From contig NZ_JAKWBE010000007.1 of assembly GCF_022513565.1 (NCBI RefSeq), positions 124,001 to 188,000 of the forward strand: 64,000 nt of DNA. The letters run 5' to 3'. Both the position numbers and the translations under genes were made by a program. This document shows, piece after piece, positions 29,775 through 39,224 of the stretch (positions are counted from its first letter, which is position 1; each line of letters opens with the position of its first letter). Below the pieces are notes generated by a model, which worked only from the letters and a program-made list of their open reading frames with translations, was not told where the DNA came from and ran no database searches. This DNA comes from Streptomyces gilvus. Its GTDB lineage: Bacteria; Actinomycetota; Actinomycetes; Streptomycetales; Streptomycetaceae.

Positions 29775-30596
29775 TTGGCCACTGGTACGGAACCCCATCT
29801 GAACAGCGGCGGCGTGCGAACGGGTACGCGCGCCGCGATCGACGCCCCGCATCTGCGGACCGACCGCTGGTGGCTGGCCCCGGCCGCCACCGCGGCCGGC
29901 CTGCTGGCCTTCATCGTGTACTCGACGTGGCGGGCCTTCGCGAACGCGGACTACTACTCGGCGCCGTACGTCTCGCCGTTCTACTCGCCGTGTCTGGCGG
30001 AGAACTGCAAGAACATGCCCTCGGGCCCGAACGCCGATCTCTTCGGCAGCTGGTGGGCGATCTCCCCGGCGATCATCATCCTGATCTTCCCGCTGGGCTT
30101 CCGCCTGACCTGCTACTACTACCGCAAGGCCTACTACCGGGGCTTCTGGGCATCGCCCCCGGCCTGCGCGGTGGCCGAGCCGCACAAGAAGTACACCGGC
30201 GAGACCCGCTTCCCGCTGATCCTGCAGAACATCCACCGGTACTTCTTCTACGCGGCGATCCTGGTCGCGGGCGTGCTGACGTACGACACCGTGCTGTCCT
30301 TCCGCGACACGCACGAGAACTGGGGCCACATGGGCCTCGGCACCGTCGTCTTCCTGGTCAACATCACGCTGATCTGGGCGTACACGATCTCGTGCCACTC
30401 CTGCCGGCACATCGTCGGCGGGAAGCTCAGGCACTTCTCCAAACACCCCGTGCGCTACAAGGCATGGCAGTTCGTCGGGCGGCTCAACTCCCGGCACATG
30501 CTCCTGGCCTGGGCGTCGTTGGTGAGCGTGGCGCTCGCCGACTTCTACGTCTATCTGGTCGCGTCCGGTGTCTTCGACGATCCGCGCTTCTTCTGA
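29775..30596 (+). CDS. Succinate dehydrogenase membrane anchor, Sdh1 type
   Basis: A 273-residue membrane protein with five helices (about 35-55, 96-116, 150-175, 190-212 and 238-260). Its length and the gene order anchor-flavoprotein-Fe/S match, from memory, mycobacterial Rv0249c-Rv0247c (Sdh1). Histidines in NIHRYFF, SCHSCRHIVGG and NSRHMLLAW are candidate heme or quinone ligands. It starts at TTG 29775, preceded by CCGGAG. It anchors the dehydrogenase and passes electrons to menaquinone. Confidence 0.85.
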   Translation: MATGTEPHLNSGGVRTGTRAAIDAPHLRTDRWWLAPAATAAGLLAFIVYSTWRAFANADYYSAPYVSPFYSPCLAENCKNMPSGPNADLFGSWWAISPAIIILIFPLGFRLTCYYYRKAYYRGFWASPPACAVAEPHKKYTGETRFPLILQNIHRYFFYAAILVAGVLTYDTVLSFRDTHENWGHMGLGTVVFLVNITLIWAYTISCHSCRHIVGGKLRHFSKHPVRYKAWQFVGRLNSRHMLLAWASLVSVALADFYVYLVASGVFDDPRFF

Positions 30597-30619
30597 CTGA
30601 GATGAGTGGGGCCTAACTG

Positions 30620-32563
30620 ATGTCCGTGGTCGACCGCCAGGAGTGGGACGTCGTCGTGGTCGGCGCCGGGGGCGCGGGCCTCCGGGCCGCCATCGAGGCG
30701 CGCGAGCGAGGCGCCCGTACGGCAGTCATCTGCAAGTCGCTGTTCGGCAAGGCGCACACCGTGATGGCCGAGGGCGGCATCGCGGCGGCCATGGCCAACG
30801 TCAACGCGCACGACAACTGGCAGGTCCACTTCCGCGACACCATGCGCGGCGGCAAGTTCCTCAACCAGTGGCGGATGGCGGAGCTGCACGCCCAGGAGGC
30901 CCCGGACCGGGTGTGGGAGCTGGAGACCTGGGGCGCCCTCTTCGACCGTACGAAGGAAGGGAAGATCTCCCAGCGCAACTTCGGCGGCCACGAGTACCCG
31001 CGCCTGGCGCATGTCGGCGACCGTACGGGCCTGGAGCTGATCCGCACCCTGCAGCAGAAGATCGTCTCCCTGCAGCAGGAGGACCACCGCGAGACCGGGG
31101 ACTACGAGTCCCGGCTGAAGGTCTTCCAGGAGTGCACGGTCACCCGGATCCTCAAGGACGGAAGCAGGGTATCGGGGGTCTTCGCGTACGAGCGCGAGAC
31201 CGGCCGTTTCTTCGTCCTCGAAGCGCCCGCCGTCGTCATCGCCACCGGTGGCATCGGCAAGTCCTTCAAGGTCACGTCGAACTCGTGGGAGTACACGGGC
31301 GACGGCCACGCGCTGGCCCTGCTCGCCGGAGCGCCCCTGCTGAACATGGAGTTCGTGCAGTTCCACCCGACGGGCATGGTCTGGCCGCCGTCGGTGAAGG
31401 GCATCCTCGTCACCGAGTCGGTCCGCGGCGACGGCGGGGTGCTGAGGAACTCCGAGGGCAAGCGGTTCATGTTCGACTACGTCCCCGACGTCTTCAAGGA
31501 GAAGTACGCCGAGTCGGAGGAGGAGGGCGACCGCTGGTACGAGGACCCCGACAACAACCGGCGTCCCCCCGAGCTGCTGCCGCGTGACGAGGTGGCCCGC
31601 GCGATCAACGCCGAGGTGAAGGCGGGCCGGGGCTCCCCGCACGGCGGTGTCTTCCTGGACGTGTCGACCCGGATGCCCGCCGAGGTCATCCGGCGCCGGC
31701 TGCCCTCGATGTACCACCAGTTCAAGGAGCTGGCGGACGTCGACATCACGGCGGAGGCGATGGAGGTCGGGCCGACCTGCCACTACGTGATGGGCGGCAT
31801 CGCGGTCGACTCGGACTCGGCGGCGGCCCGCGGGGTGCCCGGCCTGTTCGCGGCCGGCGAGGTGGCCGGCGGAATGCACGGCTCCAACCGTCTCGGCGGC
31901 AACTCCCTCTCCGACCTGCTGGTCTTCGGACGCCGGGCCGGCTGGCACGCGGCCGAGTACGCGGCGGGTCTCACCGAGGGCCGTCCGCCCGTGGACGACG
32001 GCCAGGTGGACACGGCCGCGGCGGAGGCCCTGCGCCCCTTCTCCGCCGAGGGCCCGGCCCCCGGCGCGGACGACGGACGGCCGCCGGAGAACCCGTACAC
32101 CCTCCACCAGGAACTCCAGCAGACCATGAACGACCTGGTGGGCATCATCCGCCGCGAGGGCGAGATGGAGCAGGCCCTGGAGAAGCTGGCGGATCTGCGG
32201 GTACGGGCCCGCCGGGCCGGCGTCGAGGGCCACCGACAGTTCAACCCCGGCTGGCACCTCGCGCTGGACCTCAGGAACATGCTGCTGGTCAGCGAGTGCG
32301 TGGCCCGGGCCGCGCTGGAGCGCACCGAGTCGCGCGGCGGCCACACCCGCGAGGACTTCCCCTCGATGGACCGCAAGTGGCGCAACGTGAACCTGCTGTG
32401 CCGGCTGACCGACCCCACGGGCGGGCTCGCGGCCACGGACCCCGTCCGCGGTCAGATCGACCTCACCCGGGAGAGCACCGAACCCATCCGCTCCGACCTG
32501 CTCGCCCTCTTCGACAAGGAAGAGCTGGTCAAGTACCTCGCCGAAGAGGAGCTGTACGAGTGA
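30620..32563 (+). CDS. sdhA: Succinate dehydrogenase flavoprotein subunit
   Basis: A 647-residue FAD subunit oxidising succinate to fumarate on the cytoplasmic side. The dinucleotide fold is GAGGAGLRAAIEA. The His in KAHTVMAEGGIAAAM is the expected covalent FAD site. Active-site features include FVQFHPTGM, TESVRGDGGVLRN, CHYVMGGI and GEVAGGMHGSNRLGGNSL. The length equals that of the Sdh1 flavoproteins I recall. The stop overlaps the sdhB start. Confidence 0.93.
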   Translation: MSVVDRQEWDVVVVGAGGAGLRAAIEARERGARTAVICKSLFGKAHTVMAEGGIAAAMANVNAHDNWQVHFRDTMRGGKFLNQWRMAELHAQEAPDRVWELETWGALFDRTKEGKISQRNFGGHEYPRLAHVGDRTGLELIRTLQQKIVSLQQEDHRETGDYESRLKVFQECTVTRILKDGSRVSGVFAYERETGRFFVLEAPAVVIATGGIGKSFKVTSNSWEYTGDGHALALLAGAPLLNMEFVQFHPTGMVWPPSVKGILVTESVRGDGGVLRNSEGKRFMFDYVPDVFKEKYAESEEEGDRWYEDPDNNRRPPELLPRDEVARAINAEVKAGRGSPHGGVFLDVSTRMPAEVIRRRLPSMYHQFKELADVDITAEAMEVGPTCHYVMGGIAVDSDSAAARGVPGLFAAGEVAGGMHGSNRLGGNSLSDLLVFGRRAGWHAAEYAAGLTEGRPPVDDGQVDTAAAEALRPFSAEGPAPGADDGRPPENPYTLHQELQQTMNDLVGIIRREGEMEQALEKLADLRVRARRAGVEGHRQFNPGWHLALDLRNMLLVSECVARAALERTESRGGHTREDFPSMDRKWRNVNLLCRLTDPTGGLAATDPVRGQIDLTRESTEPIRSDLLALFDKEELVKYLAEEELYE

Positions 32564-33336
32564 GCAGCTACGAGGCCCGCTTCAAGGTGTGGCGGGGCGA
32601 CGTCAAGGGCGGCGGCCTGGAGGACTTCAGTGTCGAGGTCAACGACGGCGAGGTGGTGCTCGACATCATCCACCGCCTCCAGGCCACCCAGGCCCCCGAC
32701 CTCGCGGTCCGCTGGAACTGCAAGGCGGGCAAGTGCGGTTCGTGCTCCGCGGAGATCAACGGCCGCCCGCGTCTGATGTGCATGACCCGCATGTCGGTGT
32801 TCACTCGGGAGGAGACGATCACGGTCACGCCGCTGCGTGCCTTCCCGGTCGTCCGCGATCTCGTCACCGACGTCGGCTTCAACTACCAGAAGGCGCGCGA
32901 GGTCCCGGCCTTCGTGGCGCCCGCGGACCTCGGTCCCGGCGAGTACCGCATGATGCAGGAGGACGTGGACCGCTCGCAGGAGTTCCGCAAGTGCATCGAG
33001 TGCTTCCTGTGCCAGGACACCTGCCATGTCGTGCGGGACCACGAGGAGAACAAACCGGCCTTCGCCGGCCCGCGCTTCCTGATGCGCGTCGCGGAACTGG
33101 ACATGCACCCGCTGGACGCGGCCGCCGACACCGGCCTGGACCGCAAGAAGACCGCCCAGGACGAACACGGTCTCGGCTACTGCAACATCACCAAGTGCTG
33201 CACGGAGGTCTGCCCCGAGGGCATCAAGATCACCGACAACGCCCTGATCCCCCTGAAGGAACGGGCCGTGGACCGTAAGTACGACCCGCTGGTGTGGCTG
33301 GGCTCGAAGATCAGGAGGCGTTCCTCAGCAGGCTGA
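32560..33336 (+). CDS. sdhB: Succinate dehydrogenase iron-sulfur subunit
   Basis: A 258-residue Fe-S subunit. An N-terminal plant-type ferredoxin domain carries CKAGKCGSC and LMC ([2Fe-2S]), and a C-terminal domain has CIECFLCQDTC and NITKCCTEVCPEG for the [4Fe-4S] and [3Fe-4S] clusters. GTG 32560 overlaps the sdhA stop (GTGA), which fixes the start. The last 26 bp overlap the 3' end of the convergent phosphotransferase gene. Confidence 0.92.
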   Translation: MSSYEARFKVWRGDVKGGGLEDFSVEVNDGEVVLDIIHRLQATQAPDLAVRWNCKAGKCGSCSAEINGRPRLMCMTRMSVFTREETITVTPLRAFPVVRDLVTDVGFNYQKAREVPAFVAPADLGPGEYRMMQEDVDRSQEFRKCIECFLCQDTCHVVRDHEENKPAFAGPRFLMRVAELDMHPLDAAADTGLDRKKTAQDEHGLGYCNITKCCTEVCPEGIKITDNALIPLKERAVDRKYDPLVWLGSKIRRRSSAG

Positions 33337-34309
33337 GCGCCCGCAGGAGGTTGCCCTCCGCGATGGCCCGCATCGGCTCCCGTTCCGGGAAGTCGCCCCG
33401 CAGGAGGGTCAACGGTCCCGCGACCAGGCTCAGGTGCGTGGCCAGGCGATACAGGCGCATCCGGTCGGGGTCCAGGTCCGGGGTGCGCAGGGCGTCGTAG
33501 TGCGGGCCGAAGCGGATCTCCAGGAACACGTGCTCGTGCTCCACGTCGAAGTAGAGCAGGCCTTCGATGTCGATGAGCGCCGGCTGACCGTCGGCGGTCA
33601 GCAGCACGTGGTCCGGGCCGAGTTCGCCGTGGATGAGGGTGTGGGGGCGGGTTCGGGGCCGGACCTCCGCGGCGAACGTCCGCACCGCGTCCGCGAGTTC
33701 GTCACGGGCGGCCGCCACGCGGGGTTCGAGCGCAGCGGCCTGCTCGATGGAGCGCAGGGCGCCCTCGGTGACCCGCCGCTCACACGAATCCCCGTACGAG
33801 GAGCCGCGGTTGTCGACCAGGGCCACCTTGCCGAAGGCCGGGGCGTCCTGGGCGTGCAGCGCGGCCAGCGTCTCGGCGAGGCGTTCCATGAGGGCGGGCG
33901 CCGCCCGAGGGTCCCGCTCCAGCGCCTCCTCCAGGCTGCCCCCGGTGACGTCCTCGACGATCGCCGCGTCGGCCGGGAGGTGGGTGTGCGTGGCGTCGAC
34001 GTGGAGCAGACGGGGCGTGCGGACGCCGGCGGCGGTGAGCCGGTCGTGGGCCGCGGTGAACAGGTCGAGGCCGGTGCCGTGGGAGAAGGGGTCGCGGAGG
34101 TCGGAGGGGCCCGCGTCCCAGTAGTCCTCCTCGGCCGACCACAGGTAGGCGACGGCGGTCGTGCCGTCGTCGAGGCCGAGACGGTAGACACCCTTCTTGC
34201 TGCCGCCGCGCAGCCGGCGCACGTCGGTGAGGGTGCGGCCCGGGCCGAGGGCGGCGCGGGCGAGCGGGGCGAGGTCGGCGGGGGTGGCGTGCTGCCGGGT
34301 GGGGCTCAC
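33311..34309 (-). CDS. APH-family phosphotransferase-like protein with altered catalytic motif
   Basis: A 332-residue protein of the aminoglycoside/choline phosphotransferase fold. A nucleotide loop-like segment RLRGGSKKGVYRLGLDDG (about 31-48) precedes the C-lobe motif HGELGPDHVLL (about 239), where kinases normally have HGDxxxxN. The Asp is Glu and the Asn is His here, though the later metal-binding DIEG is kept. It may be a weak or non-catalytic kinase, or use an unusual geometry. I chose GTG 34309 because upstream sequence is non-homologous, but the ribosome site is poor. Its 3' end overlaps sdhB on the opposite strand. Confidence 0.75.
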   Translation of the reverse strand: MSPTRQHATPADLAPLARAALGPGRTLTDVRRLRGGSKKGVYRLGLDDGTTAVAYLWSAEEDYWDAGPSDLRDPFSHGTGLDLFTAAHDRLTAAGVRTPRLLHVDATHTHLPADAAIVEDVTGGSLEEALERDPRAAPALMERLAETLAALHAQDAPAFGKVALVDNRGSSYGDSCERRVTEGALRSIEQAAALEPRVAAARDELADAVRTFAAEVRPRTRPHTLIHGELGPDHVLLTADGQPALIDIEGLLYFDVEHEHVFLEIRFGPHYDALRTPDLDPDRMRLYRLATHLSLVAGPLTLLRGDFPEREPMRAIAEGNLLRALSLLRNAS

Positions 34310-34404
34310 CGGCCCGAGTCTCGCCCATACACCCCGCCCCTGGCCTCCTCTTTTCCTGCCGCTGCCGCTTCCGCCCCCTGGCCGCACCCCGCTCGCGCCT
34401 CCGC

Positions 34405-35733
34405 ATGGCCGCCCATACGCTCCGAAATGTGACGCCATCGTTGATACGGGGCCGGCCGCGGCGGGCCACCTCCCACATATGCGCGCGGGTGACGTACACC
34501 CTGCTCGGCGCGCTGGTCGGGGTGGTGTGGCTGGTGTTGCCGGGGGCGACGGCGCCCGAGAGGCACGCGGCCCCCGTGGGCGCGTCGGCGAGCACGGACG
34601 AGACGTCGAGCGCCGACCTGGTGCTGCCGCTGGTCGCGGTGGGCGCGGCCGTGTTGCTGGGCGGGTACGGGTACGTACGGCGGACCCGCCGGGCACGGAC
34701 CCGGACGACACCGGCGGCCGCCGCCGTGCCCACGGCGCCCGACACCTCGTCCCTCGCCGAACTCGACGAACGGGCGCGGCAGTTGCTGGTCGAGGCCGAC
34801 GACGCCGTACGCACCCGTCGCGAGGAGGTCGATTTCCTCCGGGCCCGGGTCGGTCCGGAGGCCGCGGAGCCCCACGCGCAGGCCCTGCGGGGCGCCGAGG
34901 CGGAACTGGCGGCCGCCTTCCGGATACGGCAGCAGTACGAGGACGGCGTACCCGAGGACGAGACCTCCCGTCGGCACGCGCTCACCGGGAGCGTCGGCCG
35001 GTGCCAGGAGGCCCGACGGCGGCTGGAGGGGTTCGATCGCGGTGATCCGGGAGAGGCGCTGGAGTTCGCCGAGACCCGCTTCCGTGACCTGACCGCCCGC
35101 ACCGGAGCCACCGAGGCGGTCCTGACCCGTCTCGCCGAGCGCTACGGACCCACCGCGACCGGCCCGGTCACCGGCTACGTCGAACAGGCCAAGGACCTCC
35201 TGGTGATCGCCACGACCCATCTCAACCAGGTCCGCCAGTCGACCGACCTGGACGACGAGGAGAGCGCGGTACGGCATCTGCGAGCCGCCGAGACCTCCAC
35301 CGCGCGGGCCGACGCCCTGCTCAGCGCCGTCGACCGGCTGGCCTCCGACCTGCCGGCGGCCGAGAGCCTCCTCCCGGCCACCCTGACCGGCGCGGAGGCG
35401 GAACTCGCGGCAGTGAGCGAGCGCGCCGACGCCGACCGCGTGCTGGCCGCCGTACGGGAAGAGGTGGCGGCGAGGCCGTACGACCCGCTGGACGCCCTGC
35501 GTCGCGTGGTGGGGGCGACCGCGCCGCTCGGGGCGGGCCGGGACGGAGTGCTGTCGGCGGCGGCCCTCCTGGTCGCCCGGAACGCCGTCGCCACCGCCGA
35601 CACCCACATCACGGTGCGCCGGGAATCCGTGGGCAGCACCGCGCGCACCCGTCTCGCGGAGGCACGCCGGCTGCTGCTCACCGATCCCTGGTCGGCCGCC
35701 GTCCGGGCCGACCAGTCGATGCGGAGCCCCTAG
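34405..35733 (+). CDS. Membrane-anchored coiled-coil protein (TPM-protein-like C-terminal part)
   Basis: A 442-residue protein with two hydrophobic segments (about 28-48 and 71-92, VLPLVAVGAAVLLGG) and a long Glu/Ala/Arg-rich helical cytoplasmic part. It resembles, from memory, the C-terminal half of Streptomyces TPM-domain membrane proteins, but the TPM domain is absent, so it could be a shortened relative. Motifs that look family-specific are LAELDERARQLLVEADDAV and ESAVRHLRAAETSTARADAL. Function unknown. It ends inside a repeat shared with the convergent phosphatase gene. Confidence 0.7.
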   Translation: MAAHTLRNVTPSLIRGRPRRATSHICARVTYTLLGALVGVVWLVLPGATAPERHAAPVGASASTDETSSADLVLPLVAVGAAVLLGGYGYVRRTRRARTRTTPAAAAVPTAPDTSSLAELDERARQLLVEADDAVRTRREEVDFLRARVGPEAAEPHAQALRGAEAELAAAFRIRQQYEDGVPEDETSRRHALTGSVGRCQEARRRLEGFDRGDPGEALEFAETRFRDLTARTGATEAVLTRLAERYGPTATGPVTGYVEQAKDLLVIATTHLNQVRQSTDLDDEESAVRHLRAAETSTARADALLSAVDRLASDLPAAESLLPATLTGAEAELAAVSERADADRVLAAVREEVAARPYDPLDALRRVVGATAPLGAGRDGVLSAAALLVARNAVATADTHITVRRESVGSTARTRLAEARRLLLTDPWSAAVRADQSMRSP

Positions 35734-35769
35734 GAACCCCCTGGAACCCCTAGAACACCTAGAACAGGC
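35731..35769. repeat. Four-copy ~10-bp repeat carrying stop codons on both strands
   Basis: TAGGAACCCC, CTGGAACCCC, TAGAACACC and TAGAACAGGC run head to tail. The first TAG is the stop of the plus-strand gene (35731-35733). On the minus strand the phosphatase ends TTCTAG at 35759-35764, and the next copy repeats TTCTAG. Confidence 0.75.
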
Positions 35770-38416
35770 TCAGCAACGCCTCCGCGGGGTCCGTCAGGCC
35801 CGTCTCCCCGTCCGGGAGGGGGAGTTCGAACCACACCGTCTTGCCGCGCGGTGTCCGCCGGGAGCCCCAGGCGGCGCTGAGCAGTCCCACCAGTTGCAGT
35901 CCGCGGCCGCCCTCGTCCGTGTCCCGGGCGCGTCGGCGGCGCGGCTGGACAAGGCCGGAGTCCCAGACCTCGCACACCAGCGTGCGGTCCAGCAGCAGCC
36001 GGAGTCTGATCTCGCCCTCGCCGTAGCGCAGGGCGTTCGTCACCAGCTCGCTGACCAGCAGTTCGGTGGTGTCGACCAGCGATTCCAGGTCCCACGACAG
36101 CAGCTGTCCGCGGGCGTACTCCCGAGCCCGGCCCACGCTGCGCGGCTCCCGCGGCAGTGTCCAGTCGCCGACCGAGTCGGCGGGCAGCCCCTGCACCCGG
36201 GCCATCAGCAGCGCGATGTCGTCCTCGCCGTGGTGGGTGTCGAGGGTGTTCAGGACGTGGTCGCAGACGTCCTCCAGCGGCCTGCTGGGATCCGTCAGCG
36301 CGCCCACGAAGGCCTGCAGACCCTCGTCCAGGGGATGATCGCGGCTCTCGACCAGTCCATCCGTGTAGAGCGCCAACAGGGCGCCTTCGGGCAGTTCGAC
36401 CTCCACCTCCTCGAAGGGCTCCCCGCCGACGCCCAGCGGCATGCCCGGCGGCACGTCCAGCATCAGCGCGTCCTCGCCCGGTTCGAGCAGGACCGGCGGC
36501 AGATGGCCCGCGTTGGCGAAGGTGCAGCGGCGGGTGACGGAGTCGTAGACGGCGTACACGCAGGTCGCGAGGTACACCTCGGACAGGTCGGCCTCCCGGG
36601 GCCGGCGCGCGGCGCGGGTGGCCTGCTGGACGCCGCCGGGTGCGCCGAGCCCGCGGGCGATCTCGTCCAACGCGGAGAGCACCTCGGCCGGTTCGAGGTC
36701 CAGCAGGGCCAGCGTCCGTACGGCGGAGCGCAGTTCGCCCATGGCCACGGCCGCCCGCAGACCGCGGCCCATGACGTCGCCCACCACCAACGCCGTGCGG
36801 TGCCCCGGCAGTTCGATCACGTCGAACCAGTCGCCGCCGACCTCGCTGGGCCGGTCGGCGGAGGAGTTGCCGGGCAGGTAGCGGCAGGCGATGTCCAGTC
36901 CGGAGGCGACCGGGTCGCCGGGCGGGAGCAGCGAGCGTTGCAGTATCAACGCCCGTTCGTGCTCGCGCCGGTAGAGACGGGCGTTGTCGATGCAGACGGC
37001 GGCCCGTGCCGCGAGCTCCACCGCGAGGTCGCGGTCCCGGTCCCCGAACGGCTCGCTGCCCTTCGTACGGGCGAACTGCGCGAGCCCCACCACCGTGTCG
37101 TGGGCGACCATCGGCACGGCCAGCGTGGACTGGACGACCCCGCCGTCCTCGGCGGGCACGAACTGGGTGCGGGCGGTGCGCAGGGCGTCCGCGCAGGGCG
37201 AGTTGAACGGGTAGTGGTGGACGGCGCCCACGGCGACCGGGGCGCCGCCGCCGACGAACGGGGCGTCGGAGACCGCGCTGGCGAAGGCGACCCGGCGCAG
37301 CTGCGCGCTGCCGTCGGCGAGCCCGGGCGGGGTCTCGTCGCCGGCCAGCAGGCCCTGGTAGAGGTCGACCGTGGCGAGGTCGCAGAAGCCGGGGACGACC
37401 ACGTCGAGGAGTTCGCGGGCCGTGGTCTCCAGGTCGAGGGAGTTGCCGATGCGGGCGCCCGCCTCGTTCAGCAGGGCGAGATTGCGCCGTGCGGCGGCCG
37501 CTTCCCGGGCGGCGGCGCGGCGGGCGGTGATGTCGGTTCCGAGCCAGGCGATGCCGATGGGGCGGCCCGATCCGCTGTGCACGCGGTAGAGGTTGATGGA
37601 CCAGTGGCGGCGCTCGTCCGAGCCCGGCAGGAAGCCCGTGACGTGCATGTCCGTGATGGAGTCGCCGGTTTCGAGGACCCGGCGCAGGGTCGCCGAGACC
37701 CGCTCGGCCTCGGGCCGGGGCAGATAGTCGTGGACGCCCTTGCCGCGGTGGTCGTCCGGGGTGCCGCCGAACAGCATGGCGAACCGCTGGTTGGCACGCC
37801 GCACCCGCAGATCGGTGTCGATCAGGAGGAATCCGAACGGAGATTGACCGAAAATCGACTGCGATGCGGCAAGGTCGGTCTCGATGCTGCGCAGAGTGCG
37901 CACGTCGACGACGATGCAGACGGCACCCCTGCGGGCGTCCTCGGTCTGCGTCGGCATGACGTACACCTCGGCGAGCCCCTGCCCGCCCGCGTCGTCCTCG
38001 GCGGTCGCGGGCACCCGGAACGGCACCACGCCGGTCCACTCCCGCCCGTCGAGGATCTCGGCCATCTTCCGCTGCCCCTGCTCGCGCAGGTCGGGGTCGA
38101 TGAAGGCCTCGATGGGATCCATGCCGACGGCCCGCTCGGCGGCGATGCCGAAGACCTGCTCGGCACGCAGGCTCCACTGGTCCACCAGGCCGTCGGGGCC
38201 GATCGAGAAGGACGCGACCTTGATGTAGTCGTAGATCGAGCCGGGCGGGCTGCTCTGCCACATCGCGTCACCGGGCGGTGTCCCGTCGAAGGAGGACAGG
38301 CCCGTGCCACCCGTCGCCCGGCCCGCGCCGTCCGCCGCGGCGGCTGCCGCGGCCTCCGCCCTCGCGCCGTCCGACGGGTCCTCGGACTCCGTGGCCTTCG
38401 CTGGTATCTCGCTCAC
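35759..38416 (-). CDS. PAS-PAS-GAF-SpoIIE (PP2C) phosphatase with HATPase domain
   Basis: An 885-residue signalling protein. Two PAS domains lie at about 55-165 and 170-310, GAF at about 320-470, a SpoIIE/RsbU-type PP2C domain at about 490-690 (LPPGDPVASGLDIACRYLP, VGGDWFDVIELPG, VGDVMGRGLRAA, LYTDGLVESRD) and a C-terminal anti-sigma-type HATPase at about 720-870 (LVSELVTNALRYG, GGRGLQLVG). Such proteins control alternative sigma factors by dephosphorylating or phosphorylating anti-anti-sigma factors. I used GTG 38416, preceded by GGAGGGGA. The small HATPase gene upstream is a likely partner. Confidence 0.9.
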   Translation of the reverse strand: MSEIPAKATESEDPSDGARAEAAAAAAADGAGRATGGTGLSSFDGTPPGDAMWQSSPPGSIYDYIKVASFSIGPDGLVDQWSLRAEQVFGIAAERAVGMDPIEAFIDPDLREQGQRKMAEILDGREWTGVVPFRVPATAEDDAGGQGLAEVYVMPTQTEDARRGAVCIVVDVRTLRSIETDLAASQSIFGQSPFGFLLIDTDLRVRRANQRFAMLFGGTPDDHRGKGVHDYLPRPEAERVSATLRRVLETGDSITDMHVTGFLPGSDERRHWSINLYRVHSGSGRPIGIAWLGTDITARRAAAREAAAARRNLALLNEAGARIGNSLDLETTARELLDVVVPGFCDLATVDLYQGLLAGDETPPGLADGSAQLRRVAFASAVSDAPFVGGGAPVAVGAVHHYPFNSPCADALRTARTQFVPAEDGGVVQSTLAVPMVAHDTVVGLAQFARTKGSEPFGDRDRDLAVELAARAAVCIDNARLYRREHERALILQRSLLPPGDPVASGLDIACRYLPGNSSADRPSEVGGDWFDVIELPGHRTALVVGDVMGRGLRAAVAMGELRSAVRTLALLDLEPAEVLSALDEIARGLGAPGGVQQATRAARRPREADLSEVYLATCVYAVYDSVTRRCTFANAGHLPPVLLEPGEDALMLDVPPGMPLGVGGEPFEEVEVELPEGALLALYTDGLVESRDHPLDEGLQAFVGALTDPSRPLEDVCDHVLNTLDTHHGEDDIALLMARVQGLPADSVGDWTLPREPRSVGRAREYARGQLLSWDLESLVDTTELLVSELVTNALRYGEGEIRLRLLLDRTLVCEVWDSGLVQPRRRRARDTDEGGRGLQLVGLLSAAWGSRRTPRGKTVWFELPLPDGETGLTDPAEALLSLF

Positions 38417-38674
38417 GCGAACCGTCCCCTCCAGCTCACCGCGTCCGGCACCGGTCACCGGGGGCGGCTGCCCGCAGTATCCAGCACTACGGCGCCCCAC
38501 AACACGGTGTTCACGATCACAGCACGGTCCCGGCGGTTTTCGGTCCCGGCTGTGAGAACACTCCCAGTCTTCTAACCAGCGGACACGCCGTCGAATCACA
38601 CCCGTCCGTGGCATCCGCCGGCGCGGGCCCGCGGCTCTACAGAGCGGGGGCCGCCGTACACGCCTTCCGGCGCC

Positions 38675-39082
38675 TCAGTTCGGCACGGCGAGCTCGAACC
38701 ACACCGTCTTTCCCGCCGCACCGGGCCGGGTACCCCAGCGGCGGGAGGAGTGGGCCACCAGCTGCAGTCCGCGGCCGCCCTCGTCCTCGGGGTGGGCGAC
38801 CCGTTCGCGGGGCGGGTCGGGCAGCGGGTCGGAGACCTCGACCAGCAGCACGGCGGGGAGGCGGGGCGAGCGGACGAGACGGACGCCGATGGGGCCGGTG
38901 GCGTGTCTGAGGGAGTTGGTCACCAGCTCGCTGACCAGCAGGGCGGTGAGATCACCGAGGACGTCCAGGCGCCAGGTGTGGAGTTGGCCCCTCACCGCCG
39001 CGCGGGCGGTTCTGACGGCGTCCGGTTCCGCGGGAAAGGTCCACTCGGCGCAGTCGCCTTCGGTGTCGATCACGCCGATCAC
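38675..39082 (-). CDS. Small HATPase (anti-sigma/RsbW-like) protein
   Basis: A 135-residue ATP-binding protein of the HATPase_c_2 family, with the N box LVSELVTNSLRHATG (about 49-63) and G box EDEGGRGLQLV (about 100-110). It resembles the C-terminal domain of the phosphatase encoded next to it, ending in the same GKTVWFEL motif. The family includes anti-sigma factors that phosphorylate STAS proteins. The start is uncertain: GTG 39082, or GTG 39073 which has GGGAAG at a better distance. Confidence 0.82.
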   Translation of the reverse strand: MIGVIDTEGDCAEWTFPAEPDAVRTARAAVRGQLHTWRLDVLGDLTALLVSELVTNSLRHATGPIGVRLVRSPRLPAVLLVEVSDPLPDPPRERVAHPEDEGGRGLQLVAHSSRRWGTRPGAAGKTVWFELAVPN

Positions 39083-39224
39083 TTCCCGGGCCAGGAACTC
39101 GTCCCACGCATGTCCGGTTTCGTGGGGTTAATGGGCACATACCCGATATCCAGGGGGCAGTACCGTCCACGGGGGCGCACTGTGGCACGAACGGCGTACC
39201 GGGGATCGAGGACGCACAGGCATC

